From Neurospora crassa OR74A (lineage: Eukaryota > Ascomycota > Sordariomycetes > Sordariales > Sordariaceae): DNA of 64,000 nt. The position numbers and the translations under genes are program-made. The stretch covers positions 2,976,001-3,040,000 of the forward strand of contig NC_026506.1 in assembly GCF_000182925.2 (NCBI RefSeq), in the 5' to 3' direction. Shown one piece after another: positions 47,288 through 57,500 of the stretch (the stretch's first letter is position 1; each line of letters starts with the position of its first letter). The notes below the pieces were generated by a model. It was not told where the DNA came from. It made no database searches and was given only the letters and a program-made list of their open reading frames with translations.

Positions 47288-47327
47288 GAGTTAACCTCTC
47301 CGCACGCACCCAAAACTTACAGGTACG
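47288..47327 (+). repeat. MULE-2 left terminal inverted repeat
   Basis: Matches the reverse complement of 50371-50410 with one or two differences (ACTTACAGG against ACTTATAGG). Inside it lies the subterminal block shared with MITE-1, MULE-1 and MULE-3 (GACACCTGACATTG, TTTCGTCTTTTCAATACACG). Confidence 0.92.
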
Positions 47328-47599
47328 CACCCCCACCAGAAAACTGGGGCGGTTCAACTAATGACACCTGACATTGTAAATCCCGTTTTTACCCGCAAAA
47401 TTTCGTCTTTTCAATACACGCAATATCGCTATACTTTAGTCATTTCTTTTCCCCTTTTTTTTATACGGCCAGTTGCACGCAATCACACCAACACTTAGCA
47501 CTTTACACGCAGTCGCACCAACAACCTTTGCACGTATTTACACTAGTATTCTACTACTTACTAATAATACTCTCAATATACATAAAATTATGACATTCA

Positions 47600-50200
47600 A
47601 TTAATTTCTAAACTAATTAATCGCTATAGATACCTTCTACTACTATCGCGACCGTACCGTCGAAGTGCCTTTGTTATACGTTGTATTCCTCAATTGAGAG
47701 CTTCGCATTTAGTACCTCCGTCGACCCCAATATAATATTATAAATTATACTAATAAACAACCCTCTCTTTTCTCTCGAACCTACCAATAAGTATAATGAA
47801 ATATATGCCTATTTCGTTACCTTCTACCATCGCCATCGCTTTAGGGTTTTAATTCAACACAATTAAAAATACAACAAACCTAGCTATAAATTATATAATT
47901 CTATTATTAAAGTAGTATTTCATTACAACTACGTAGAGCACCGCCCTTAAACCATTTATAATAATAATTCGAAGCAACACTCTATATTACAAAAGAAGGC
48001 TCGCTACTATCCATTTAAAATCGTACTTCAATTCAAAAAGAGTATAAAATAAAGATGGACTACCCAAACTATAAATTTAATATATAAAGGCCATCCCCCG
48101 TTACACACTCTAGAAGGCTACCTTATATTCTATTATAAAGTATTCGAACGCAATATTAATCTAGAAACTAATCACTTTATTAGTAACCTTCTACTCCAAT
48201 AAAACCTTACTATACAAACAATTCTCGCTACAATTAAAGAGAAATATCCCGAAATTCCTTAGACTTACAACGACCTCAATAATATATAGCAATACGTACG
48301 CCGTACTTTAAGGGGAGGGTATAATAATACCTAATCATTTATTAAGCAGCTTTATAACAATTACTATAGCAATATTATCGCATTCAAGCATAAGGATTTC
48401 GAAGGGGAAGATATACTACGTTACGTATTTTAAATTATTAACTACTAACGTTAAATATAGAGAAGGTTCCTATACACTCTATTATTTAATATAATATATA
48501 AAACTAACCAATATAATCTCCCTTTTATATAGGGCGTAATTCTTATACCAGAAAGAACATTTATACTAATCTTTTAAATAGTACTTAATAACGAGAAAGA
48601 AGAGGGGTTTACTTTCTTAATTTAGCGTATTAAAAATACAATTAACAAATTTAAAATCCTTTATCCTCTAATAATTATTACTAATAGCGATCCCTAATTT
48701 ACTAGTACAATTAATAGAACGTTTCTAAATATATAGCGCTAACGCTATATATAGTATATTAATTATAATATTATTAACTACCTTAAGAAGGATTAGGTAT
48801 ACAATCTATTATCCCTATCCTCATCGTCGTCTCAATCCTCGAATAGCCGTACTATACAAAACCAATACAATAAAGAGGATTTCGAGGAATTAAAGCAACA
48901 CAACGCTCGAATTAGTACAATTACTAGGGTTAAGGCTAGCCTCAATCCCTTACTAAATAAGGTTACTAATATACAATCAATACTATTCTTTGTATAGCAA
49001 TGTATAATTTACTCCTCTAATATTATAGAGTTTAAGCGCGCTTAATCTATTCTATAGCGTCAATTTAATAAGTAAAAGGATATTATCTCATAAATTAGGG
49101 AAACGCTTTTACTTTACAAGAAGGAATAAGTAGATTACTATACTGAGAACTATTTCAATTAGGGATAGAGGATAATATTACTAAACGAGGTTAATAATAA
49201 CTCCCTTAAAAACTATAGTCTCTCAACTCGTAATAATTTAATTAAAATGTATAAAACTTATCTTTAATATATAAATTACCGTTATAAGGTTTATATAAAT
49301 TACTTAATTAAATTTAATAACCGTATACGTATTAAGTAGATTAACCGCGAGTAGATAGGTGCGTACCCGTATGAATTATCTATATAGGCATTAGATCTTA
49401 TAGACCGCTAGTACTATAAATTTAAATTAACGTTACTATTTAAACAATTAAACCTTCCTAGTACGCCTCTTAAGCTTTATTCAAATAGCTTTAAAGCCTA
49501 ATATAATCTCCCTTATACTTATAAAATAGAAGTATTACTTAAAGAGGGTAAGACCGTTCTAATTATTAAGGAAGCTTATTACCCCTTTTAGTATTTGCAC
49601 TAATATTATATAAATTGCAATTATTATTTATAGTCCGGTAACTCCCTATACTAACTCTTATATTAGGATACAGTAAATAAATACCTTAAATATAAATTAA
49701 CTACTAGAATAATCCCTAAAGGCCGCCTACGTAAGTAAAGGGGTCCCTTTAGTAGTAAACCTATATTTGTAGTACCACCAGCTAAATTATAGTCAAGTAA
49801 TACTCTAGTTAGAGCAAAGGGTAAATTACGTAATCCCGGTACTATTCGAGCCTCAGCGTAGTATAATTATTCCTAGTACGAACTAAGACTTAATATCGAG
49901 GAGATGGATGCTAGTAACTCCCGCGCTCGTACCTAGAGTAAGGTATATAATTATATCGAAGTGGCTAACGACGATAATAATGACGAGCTGGGGAGATATT
50001 AGGAGGCGAGAGCCCGAAAATAAATAGCTAAAAAGAGGGAAGGAAGCGATAAAGTTATTAAAATATTATTAATTAGCTCATCTAACGAATTCTCTAAACT
50101 ATTTAATCTACTAAATGTAAGCTCTGAGCTGTTAGATATAAATATTTAGAGTAGAGTAGAGTAGTATAATACGAGCTATCTTAAATCTTTTAACACTACG
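47600..50200 (+). pseudogene. MULE-2 transposase, broken
   Basis: The reading gives RRTLRGGYNN, then FLYTLLFNIIYKTNQYNLPF (family LLLDATYKTN.F.MPLL), GVILIPERTFIL and NNEKEEGFTFLIQRIK. Next is PLIIITNSDPQF at 48664-48700 (family VIVTDRDPAL), bearing the second acidic residue. A C-terminal region with YLHQYYINCNYY, like a SWIM finger, lies at 49590-49640. It ends with IPKGRLRK at 49710. The first catalytic Asp reads Asn (NIIYKTN). Stops are mostly TAA/TAG at Gln positions. Confidence 0.88.
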
Positions 50201-50370
50201 GGAGTATCACCAGATTGGCGCTGTGAGATTTACTAACCCGCTAAAGACCAAGATTTACAGGGCATTTACTAGGGATTTGCTGGGTTAACCCAGTTTAAGA
50301 CATTGAAAATCACAACTTTTACACCTAAAACGATATATTTTACATATCAGCTGTCAGACCCCAAAAAGCG

Positions 50371-50410
50371 CGTACCTATAAGTTTTGGGTGCGTGCGGAG
50401 AGGTTAACTC
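50371..50410 (-). repeat. MULE-2 right terminal inverted repeat
   Basis: Ends GTGCGGAGAGGTTAACTC, complement of the left end. The flanking TTATTAAT completes the TSD. Confidence 0.92.
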
Positions 50411-51270
50411 TTATTAATAAACACTTGGAATACTAATATAAATAATCTCTCTAATATAACAATTACCCCTTATACAAACGGCGTATAATACCGGTTAATT
50501 TTATATATAGCGTTGATAAAAAAGGTATATAAGAACCGCTCTTATATAAACCATTGGGAATTAGTAACTTAGAAGGTATACCGTAGTATAGTATTCTCCC
50601 TATTTCCCTTATCCTTAAAACAATTAAAGCTTTTGGTCTTAAATACTACCGCCCTATTAAGGTCTAGCTTCTTACTAAAGCCTTATATATTAGTATAACT
50701 ATCTCGGTCTACTTGTCGAAGGGATTGCCATTGATTATCTAAACTTTTAAAATTTAAATATAAATAGGAATACCGTCGTTCAATAGTAGTATAAATAGAC
50801 TAAATAGTTAAATCACATTATTAGAGAAGACTATTAATATATATTATTTAATTTGTAGTAACAGCCCGTATACGAAGAATAAAGTAGCTATATAAATGCT
50901 CTAACGGACTGTAACCTTAATGAATAAGGTTTAACGGCCGTATAGTTTATTTTCAATTATCCCTTGCGAGTGCTTGTAAGGTAATTCGAAACGGGTAGTT
51001 TAGTACGATTTTTTGGAATATAGTATATCGTATTTTAAATGGTTTTTGGGGGTAACTTCTACGCTAAACGTAGTTATATTAATATATAACCCTCCTATAC
51101 TCGCCTTTATTAGGCTCTTTCTCGTACTTGTAAGACCGTTGAATTATAATACTAAATTGATAACGGCGGTATAATATAATTCATTGCGCGAAGATATTAA
51201 AAAAATCGGAGTCGGGTAGTAGCTTGAAGAATGGATTATTGATTAGTATAGTTTATTCTTATTCGTTAGG

Positions 51271-51376
51271 TAGGATTAATAGCGCCGGCGAAGAAGAGGA
51301 AGTACGACGACGGCAGCGTAGTTCCTAGGTTAATAGCACCGGCGAAGAGGAGGAAGCGCGACGACGGCGTAATTCC
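51271..51376. repeat. Tandem duplication, about 53 bp x 2
   Basis: Units 51271-51325 and 51326-51376 start TAGG(A)TTAATAGC and contain CCGGCGAAGA and CGACGACGGC. They are GC-rich, in contrast to the surroundings, and lie in the 5' part of MULE-1. Confidence 0.8.
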
Positions 51377-51492
51377 TAGTCGTATAAAGAAAGGTATTTA
51401 AATTAATTGTCAGCGTTTTAAGGCGCTCAAAATCAATTAATTTGAGTGAGATTACGTACTTTAAATATATTGAGTGCAAATAGGTATAAATA

Positions 51493-51586
51493 GTACAGAT
51501 GGGTATAGTATAATAGGTGCAGTATAGGTACAGTATAGGTACAGTATGGGTGCAGTATGGGTGCAGTATGGGTGCAGTATGGGTAC
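51493..51586. repeat. Decamer minisatellite (GGTRCAGTAT)n
   Basis: About eight units of GGTGCAGTAT or GGTACAGTAT, with the leftmost diverged. It keeps open two minus frames (51330-51626 and 51461-51649) with a repeated YCTHT/YLYCTY pattern that are not genes. Confidence 0.85.
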
Positions 51587-51735
51587 GACTGGCTGTGTGA
51601 AAAAAAAAGGGAAAAGAAATGACCAACTTAGAGGAAATGCTACGTGCATTGAAAAGACGAAATTTTGCGGTTAAAAACGGAATTTACAATATCAGGTGTC
51701 ATCAGCTAGACCGCCCCATGTTTCTGGGTGGGGGA

Positions 51736-51775
51736 GGGTGCGGGTAGGAACGGTTGGGGTGCGGGTAGGCTTTCC
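51736..51775 (-). repeat. MULE-1 right terminal inverted repeat
   Basis: GGGTGCGGGTAGG, AACGGTTGGGGTGCGGG, then TAGGCTTTCC: complement of 71-110. Inside it is the subterminal block also present in MULE-2 and MULE-3. This is the 5' end of the minus-strand transposase unit. Confidence 0.88.
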
Positions 51776-51783
51776 CTATTATA

Positions 51784-52600
51784 AATCTTCTTATTACAAT
51801 TAATACAATCAACTTTCTTATTATCTTTCTTCTTATCGGTCAAACCACTATTATTATTGTTATTCTTATTAGTATTATTGGCTAACTTCTGGATATTAAC
51901 ATTAATACTAGTACAACACTCTATATTACTAATATTACCAAGCTTAGCTAAAAAAGTACTAATATCCAACTCGTTATCCACCAAAGTAACTACCTAATAT
52001 CTAGCTTCAATAGGGTAGGCAATCTTTATGATATTGTAAAAGAAAATAATCTCGAAATCATCATCGATACTACATTTGGCGTCTTGAATACGCTTATAGA
52101 GTAAAGTATGATAAATAAAGAAAAAAGCGATAGTATTAAAATTAGTACGTTAATTAGCCAAATACTTGGCAAAAACCTCGCTATAAAACTTATTGGAAAA
52201 ATAATTAAACAAATTTAAAATCATTCGTAACCTTAGGGTCTCTACCAATCTTTCTTCCAACCGTTAATATATAGGGTACTAACGACGGCGGGGTTTTTAA
52301 GAGTCGATAGAAGGATCTTATTAGTACTAGTACATTTAGTCCACTAAATATTATATTTCTCAGGATCCTTTACCTTCTTGAGCTCCGGGACTATCTAAAA
52401 GACGTACTCGGCGAGCTGAAAGCAATCAAGCTTAGCTATAAATCCCTATTACCAACTAGCAATATTATAATTACCAAGGAGGGGAATTAGCAACGAGCTA
52501 GTAATCGTTATAAGCATAGGAGGGTTCAGTATATTAAGAAGAAGGAGAGGGGTAGATATCGGTAGACTAGCTACAAATTAATTTAATTTAATCACTTAAT
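51784..52600 (-). pseudogene. Copia-C gag, proximal fragment
   Basis: The minus frame 51706-51984 reads NELDISTFLAKLGNISNIEC, then INVNIQKLANNTNK, a poly-Asn tract, KKKDNKKVDCINCNKKIYN, where the frame runs into the MULE-1 terminus. Copia-D gives the same order (ELDIGTFLSKFSNIGNV, poly-Asn, DYINCNKKIYT). The CINCNKK piece is the first half of the CCHC zinc knuckle and keeps both Cys. The gag continues at 62-1 beyond MULE-1. Confidence 0.85.
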
Positions 52601-52824
52601 TCGATAATAAATAAATTAATTAATAATTCGGTAGAAGGGTTGCTAAACAACAAGTATTGGCAATAATCTTCATATAGCGGGGAGAACTTACAGGCGAGCG
52701 GGCGAGTCGTTAAATAGACAAAGATCGCAATAGCTAAACCCGGTGCTGTAGCGCCTTAATAAAGACGAAGCTAGCGATGCGCTTAAGATGCGACCACAGG
52801 GAAGGTTTGAGAGGGCTCATAACC
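52601..52824 (-). other. Copia-C 5' untranslated region and primer-binding site
   Basis: On minus, GGTTATGAGCCCTC (52811-52824) directly follows the LTR as primer-binding site. The rest aligns with Copia-D 54018-54350 and Copia-E 58472-58760. Confidence 0.7.
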
Positions 52825-53002
52825 TGTGAGATTACCAACAAGATCAAGCGGTTGGATACGATTGATTAAGTACTATAGAGAAGAAGAGAGAGAGAGAGGG
52901 AGACTGGTGGAGTCTGGAAGGCTAAATATAATACGGTCTAGGCAGGGCACAAAGTGGGGACTAGGCTGTGCCCAGTTCAGTGAAGCCAGAGACCCACCAA
53001 AA
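52825..53002 (-). repeat. Copia-C 5' LTR
   Basis: About 178 bp, homologous in reverse to Copia-D 53826-54003 and Copia-E 58273-58457. On minus it starts TTTTTTGGTGGGTC (TGTTGGTGGGTC in D and E) and ends AATCTCACA. The 62-codon plus frame at 52826 is LTR sequence. Confidence 0.85.
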
Positions 53003-53099
53003 AATCAGCTATAGTATTTGCAACTACTAAAGCGAAGAAGAGATAAAATATTAATTATTAGTAACAATCCTTTACTATAAGTAATAAAGTATTCCTTAG
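53003..53099. other. Spacer between Copia-C and MULE-3, unassigned
   Basis: About 97 bp of AT-rich sequence between the outer end of the Copia-C LTR and the MULE-3 terminus. It may be host or part of an older element. Confidence 0.4.
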
Positions 53100-53825
53100 G
53101 GAAAGCCTTCCCGCACCCTCCCGTTTCCTACACGTACCCTCCCCCACAAAGAAAAGTGGGACTACAGCTGTATGACACCTGACATTGAAAATCCCGTTTT
53201 TGCCCGCTAAATTCAATCTTTCAAATACACACAACATCCCCTCTAACTTAATCGTTTCTTTCACCCTTTTTCACACGGCCATTTACACACAAGATATACA
53301 CTGCAACGCCGCAATGCACTACAACGTACGCAATACAATATACGCACTCCCTTAATCTATTAATAACCCCCTTAAAGTATATAATCTTACTTAAATTAAT
53401 TGATTTTAATTACCTTTAATTACTAACAAGCGCTTTGAATATCCTTCAACGCCCCCCTATTAGCGCAACCCCTCTCCCCAGTACAACCTCGCTATTACCG
53501 TCGTTATTGCAATTCAAATGCTTTATCTATTACCTTTGCTAGTAATACCTCTTTCAACCCCAATACTAAGTAGGAAGTACCCGCTAGCGACGCTATATTT
53601 ACACTCCCTCCCCAACCTACGTTTAATATCGTATATCTCAAAATTATTACACTATACCGTTATTACTACTTTAATTTTATTACCTAACGCAATTATACGT
53701 ACAATAAGCTATATAACCCAAAGTTAAACAGTAAGCGGTAGAAGGTAATATTGTATTATAACTAAACCGAGTTACGAAAATACTCTAATAATATGTTGGA
53801 GGCTGGAAAAGCGACAACGAAAAAG
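53100..53825 (+). mobile_element. MULE-3, 5' end only
   Basis: Starts GGAAAGCCTTCCCGCACCC, like the MULE-1 terminus. The subterminal block follows in the same order as in MULE-2 (GACACCTGACATTG, ATCCCGTTTTTGCCCGC, TTTACACAC). The remaining 500 bp should be 5' transposase; the 69-codon frame at 53518 has no recognised domain. Copia-D interrupts it at 53826 and the other end is not in the window. Confidence 0.75.
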
Positions 53826-54003
53826 TGTTGGTGGGTCCCTGGCATTCACTAGGCACAGCGGCATTCACTGGGCACAGCCCAGTCCCCACTCTGTGCCCTG
53901 CCCAGACCGCACTATATCTAACCTTCTAGACTCTACCAGTCTCCCTCTCTCTCTATGGCATTCAATAAATTGTATTCAACCGCTTGATTTCGATGGTCTC
54001 ATA
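53826..54003 (+). repeat. Copia-D 5' LTR
   Basis: 178 bp, from TGTTGGTGGGTCCC to ATGGTCTCATA (CTCACA in Copia-C). It contains a short tandem pair GGCATTCACT(A/G)GGCACAG. It is followed at once by the primer-binding site. Confidence 0.87.
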
Positions 54004-54017
54004 GGTTATAAGCCCTC
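54004..54017 (+). other. Copia-D primer-binding site
   Basis: GGTTATAAGCCCTC, the same as in Copia-A, directly after the LTR. Confidence 0.75.
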
Positions 54018-54369
54018 TCTAACCTTCCCTGTGATCGCAATTAACAAAGCGACAAGCGCATCATCAAGCGCATCGTTAACTTTAATAAGGCGTTACAGTA
54101 CTGGGTTAAAAGAAGTAACTGCGACCTTCGTCTTTATTTTAACAATTCGCCCACTCGCCGACAAATTAGCCTCACTATATAAAGATTCTCGCCAACACTT
54201 ATTATTCAACGACCCCTCCTTCGAATTAATTATCGATTTATCCCTCGAACTAATTATCGGTTTACTTATTAAATCCATTAGTAAATTAAGCGATTCAAAC
54301 GATTCTATTATTAAATTAATTAAGTTAATTAGTAACTAATCTAATAATACCTACTCCCCTTCTCCTTTT

Positions 54370-55450
54370 TCAAACGTATAACACTCTCGATAGTAATTCG
54401 ACTGTCGTTAATATATTAAACCCTCCTATACCTACAACAACTACCAACTCGTTATTAATTCCCCTCCTCGGCGACTAGAATATTACTAATTAACATTAAG
54501 GCTTTATAGTTAAATTCGATTATTTCCAATTCACTGAATATATATTTATGACAATCCTGGAACCCGATAAAGTAAAGAAGCCCGAGAAGTATAATACTTA
54601 GTAGACTAAACGTACTAACGCCAATAAAATTCTGCTCTCTACCTTTAAGAACCCCGATATCGTTACTACCTTATATACTAACGGTTGGGATAGATCTAAT
54701 AGAAACCCTAAGGTTACGTATAATTTTATTTAATTATATATCGCCCGTATTACTAACGAAGCTCGTAGCGAAATTCTTGCCGAATACTTAGCTATTAAAC
54801 GTACTAATTTTAATACTATAGTTTCTTTCCTTATTCGTTATATTTTACTCTACAAACGTATTGAAGACGTTAAGTTCAAAATCAACAACGACTTCGAGAT
54901 TACCTTCCTTTACAACGCTATAAAGTCCGTTTACCCTATTAATACTAAATACTAAGTAGCCGCCTTAGAAGCTAAAGAGCTGGATATCGGCACCTTCCTA
55001 TCGAAGTTTAGTAATATTGGTAACGTTAAGTCCCGTACTAATATTAATATTAATATCCAAAAGTCGGCTAATAATAATAATAATAATAATACTAATAAGA
55101 ATAATAATAATAGTAGTTCGGTTAATAAGAAAAAGGATGATAATAAGAGAATCGACTATATTAATTGCAATAAGAAGATCTATACTATTTAAAAGTATAT
55201 TTCCTATAGCTATTACGTTAGTAAGAAGGTAGATATTTATTAGGTTTATTACCTTAAGAAGGTACCTAATATTCAGAAGCCTAAGAAGGATATAATAGTT
55301 AAGAAGGCTACCGCTAACGCTAGTATTAGTACCCTTACTAATAACGGTTCTACTAATTTAACTACTCCCGCTACTACTATTAACTCTACCTTATTATATA
55401 AAGGTAGAATATTTATAGGCTTAACTAATTTGGGCGGTAGTAGTATAGAT
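54370..55450 (+). pseudogene. Copia-D gag
   Basis: The reading gives IVKFDYFQFTEYIF, PDKVKKPEKYN, TKRTNANKILLSTFKNPD, YIARITNEARSEILAEYLAI, NDFEITFLYNAIKSVYP, ELDIGTFLSKFSNIGNV, poly-Asn (55060-55110), then DYINCNKKIY and YISYSYYVSKK as zinc-knuckle remnant. Copia gag is normally 300-400 residues; this fits. Stops replace Gln. Compared with Copia-C the second half of the knuckle is present but degraded. Confidence 0.85.
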
Positions 55451-55619
55451 TTTTGCTAGAGCCCCTAGCCAACACTATTAAACATATTAACTATAATTAA
55501 AGTAGTTAATTAATTAATTCCTCTAATTTACAACTTTAATTTCAATATACCTATAGTAATCCCACTAAAATCCAATAGGCTCTAAGGCAATAATAATATC
55601 AAATTCAATAACTAAATAA

Positions 55620-56148
55620 AATAGTTTTCAGACACCGATGCGATACTGGATCCCTAGTTCAAGCAACGCCCGCTGTATTCGTTGAAGCGTGAGTATCCCC
55701 ATCTTTTGAACTATTCCTTATTCGGACGGCTATAGCCGTCCTCACCCAATTGCTCTTTATTAATCTCTATTGCTTTATTGTTTCATTGCTTTATTAGGAT
55801 GTCTTAATGCAGGGGCCGAGAGGACGACAATAACCTTATCGATAGGTGATATCGAAAGCTGAGACGGGATGGGTGAAGAATTTCAGAAATGGAAGGACCC
55901 AGTGCATTTTAGCGCGGACTGTCAGAAACACTGTCCGCGAGTTGACCAATAAGAAGTGGCTTGGCAAAACGCCCTGACCAGTTGTAGGGCCGTGCCACGC
56001 TTTGAGCCAATGAGAGTGCAAGAAACTTCAACAAAGAAAGCTGGCTGTAGACGAACCGTCCTTCAACAGGCCGCTCCGGTGGATGTGGGTTCAGGAACCC
56101 CCCCTTGAAAGTCATCCACCTCCTCTGCATAGTTGAAGCACGCTTCAA
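55620..56148 (-). mobile_element. MITE-2b, hairpin-ended non-autonomous element
   Basis: Reverse copy of 16655-17205. It ends with the hairpin TGAAGCACGCTTCA at 56135-56148 and starts AATAGTTTTCAGACACC. It contains the palindrome GGACGGCTATAGCCGTCC (55724-55741). It is GC-rich and almost free of RIP changes; it gives a good reference for the family. Two minus frames (55836-56021, 55909-56148) have no domain. TSD limits cannot be fixed. Confidence 0.78.
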
Positions 56149-56560
56149 ATATTCGTAATCTAATTATTTATAACTCTAATTGTACGAGCAATATCTTCAA
56201 CTACCTTAAATAGTTTATAAATATACAACTATTACTATATCCAACTGTTTATATAATCGGTAATACAACTTCGACTTACGCCTACTATATTAGTACTATT
56301 GGATTAATTATAACTACCTTGAATAATATTACTATTAAAGTTAAAATTAAAAACTGTATTTATAGTCCCTCTACACTAGTAAATCTATTAACTACGAAAA
56401 GTCTTTTTAATAACAGTATAGTCTAGGATATAAAGTCCAACTAGATATTTATATATAGTAAAATTATCATGTAGTGTAAATAGATCAATAGCCTTCTAAT
56501 CCTTCCAGTATTTGCCCAGCCAGATTTTCCCTAAAACGTTCGCCACGCTATAATAGTATT
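56149..56560 (+). pseudogene. Copia-D protease and pre-integrase region
   Basis: The reading includes YIIGNTTSTYAYYISTIG, NITIKVKIKNCIYSPSTLVN and LLTTKSLFNNSIV, which resemble the Copia protease end (G.G.V...... L..VLYVP....NLLS). The active-site Asp is not identifiable, probably because it lies next to the MITE. Confidence 0.7.
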
Positions 56561-57500
56561 AATTAATTACTTAATAATATACCGTCGCCTTATATACGTA
56601 GGTAAAGACTAAGTTCTTAAAGCTTACGAAGTAGCCGGTATTAAATTGAGTAATACTTAAGACCATTTCTATAAAATATATATTAAAACTAAGGCTTACA
56701 ATATAATGCCTAAAATCGCTAATAAAATTACAACTTAACTATTAGTATACATTTACGTTGATATCGTCTCTTATACTTTCTCCGGTTATAAAAACTATAA
56801 ATATATAATTTATTTTATCAATTAGGTTACCGGCTTTTACTAGGCAAGGTTCATAGTCAATAAGGGTAACGCTTTTATTTAAATTAAAGAGTTCAAAAAA
56901 TAGGCTGAACTTCAAAGCGGACTCAAAATCAGGGTATTTAATCTTAATAGCGGTCTAAAATTTAGCTTTAGCACTAAAGAATTTCAATATAGTAAAATTA
57001 TTAATTAGACATATATAGAAAGTATCGAACTTTTAAAATTAATACTCTATATTCTACAAATATAAAGTAAAATCGAAAAAAGCTAGTACTATAATTATAT
57101 AACGTACTAGAACTTTAATATTAAATTTCAATATCCTAAAATATTTATAGCTATTCGTAATAGACTATATTATAAGAGTTCTTAACCTTCTACCTTTGAA
57201 AACTTATAATAGTAAGAGCCCGTAGGAGTTATTCGCTAATGTAACCAATTTCCTAAATAAAATTAAGAAGCTATATTTTAAATACTTGAAGGTTTACTTC
57301 TATACGGTTTACTACTTTATCAAACTAAAAAAGCAACTACAAAGCAATAAATTTCGTACTAGAGTATAGAAAGGTTATTTTATTAATTTTAATAATATTT
57401 ACGGTTGTATTATATTTATTTAGAATTGTTATACTAATAAAATCGTTGAAACTAGCGTAGTAACCTTCCTTAAAGAAAACCCAATTAATTATAAAAGTTT
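56561..57500 (+). pseudogene. Copia-D integrase
   Basis: Reading: VDIVSYTFSGYKNYKYIIYF (56765 on), VTGFYQARFIVNKGNAF, KIRVFNLNSGLKFSF (family K..RSDNG.EF, the second catalytic Asp now Asn). Then IIRVLNLLPLKTYNSKSPQE (family YL.NR.P......P.E), GYFINFNNIYGCIIF and IVETSVVTFLKENP close it. Stops at Gln sites. Confidence 0.85.

Larger units (their letters stand above)
47288..50410 (+). mobile_element. MULE-2, complete Mutator-like transposon
   Basis: 3123 bp with inverted ends of about 40 bp: GAGTTAACCTCTCCGCACGC at left, its complement at 50391-50410. A perfect 8-bp TSD flanks it, within the 8-11 bp usual for MULEs. The interior encodes one MULE transposase on plus. It inserted into the target-site duplication of L1 after L1 had landed in MULE-1. 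Confidence 0.94.
47280..50418. repeat. 8-bp TSD pair around MULE-2
   Basis: TTATTAAT at 47280-47287 and 50411-50418, perfect, each abutting a GAG/CTC terminus. The duplicated bases are themselves part of the right TSD of L1. Confidence 0.93.
50421..51700 (-). pseudogene. MULE-1 transposase, N-terminal fragment and 5' region
   Basis: On minus, near 50490-50540 the reading FINAIYKINRYYTPFV, GVIVILERLFILVFQV parallels MULE-2 (FNIIYKTNQYNLPFI, GVILIPERTFILIFQI). L1 interrupts it exactly after this block, and it resumes at 15268. Upstream (50700-51260) the N-terminal part is too decayed to name. 51271-51376 and 51493-51586 are repeats in the 5' part. Confidence 0.8.
71..51775 (-). mobile_element. 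MULE-1, Mutator-like DNA transposon split by nested elements
   Basis: Both ends carry a matching inverted terminal repeat of about 40 bp (71-110 and 51736-51775), beginning with (G)GTAAAGCC or GGAAAGCC and built from two TACCCGCACCC blocks. Between them, three separated blocks (13138-14227, 14683-15268 and 50421-51700) read on the minus strand as one MULE transposase related to MULE-2. Removing Gypsy-1, MITE-1 and the L1/MULE-2 block leaves about 3.12 kb, the size of MULE-2 (3123 bp). The flanks CTATCAGG (63-70) and CTATTATA (51776-51783) may be a decayed 8-bp TSD; only CTAT-A is clearly shared. It sits inside the Copia-C gag. Confidence 0.85.

Noticed and set aside
47288-50410. hAT classification because of the 8-bp TSD
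   Set aside because: The transposase reads as a MULE (YKTN, EKEEGFTF, TNSDP blocks), and MULEs also make 8-11 bp duplications.
51493-51586. Short regular repeats considered as CRISPR
   Set aside because: Units are 10 bp, directly contiguous and without spacers; it is a minisatellite.
53893-54339. 148-codon open frame on plus
   Set aside because: It starts inside the Copia-D LTR and crosses the primer-binding site, so it is not a natural gene. The gag frame begins later.
55836-56148. Two minus frames of 61 and 79 codons
   Set aside because: They lie wholly within MITE-2b, overlap each other and have no counterpart open in MITE-2a.
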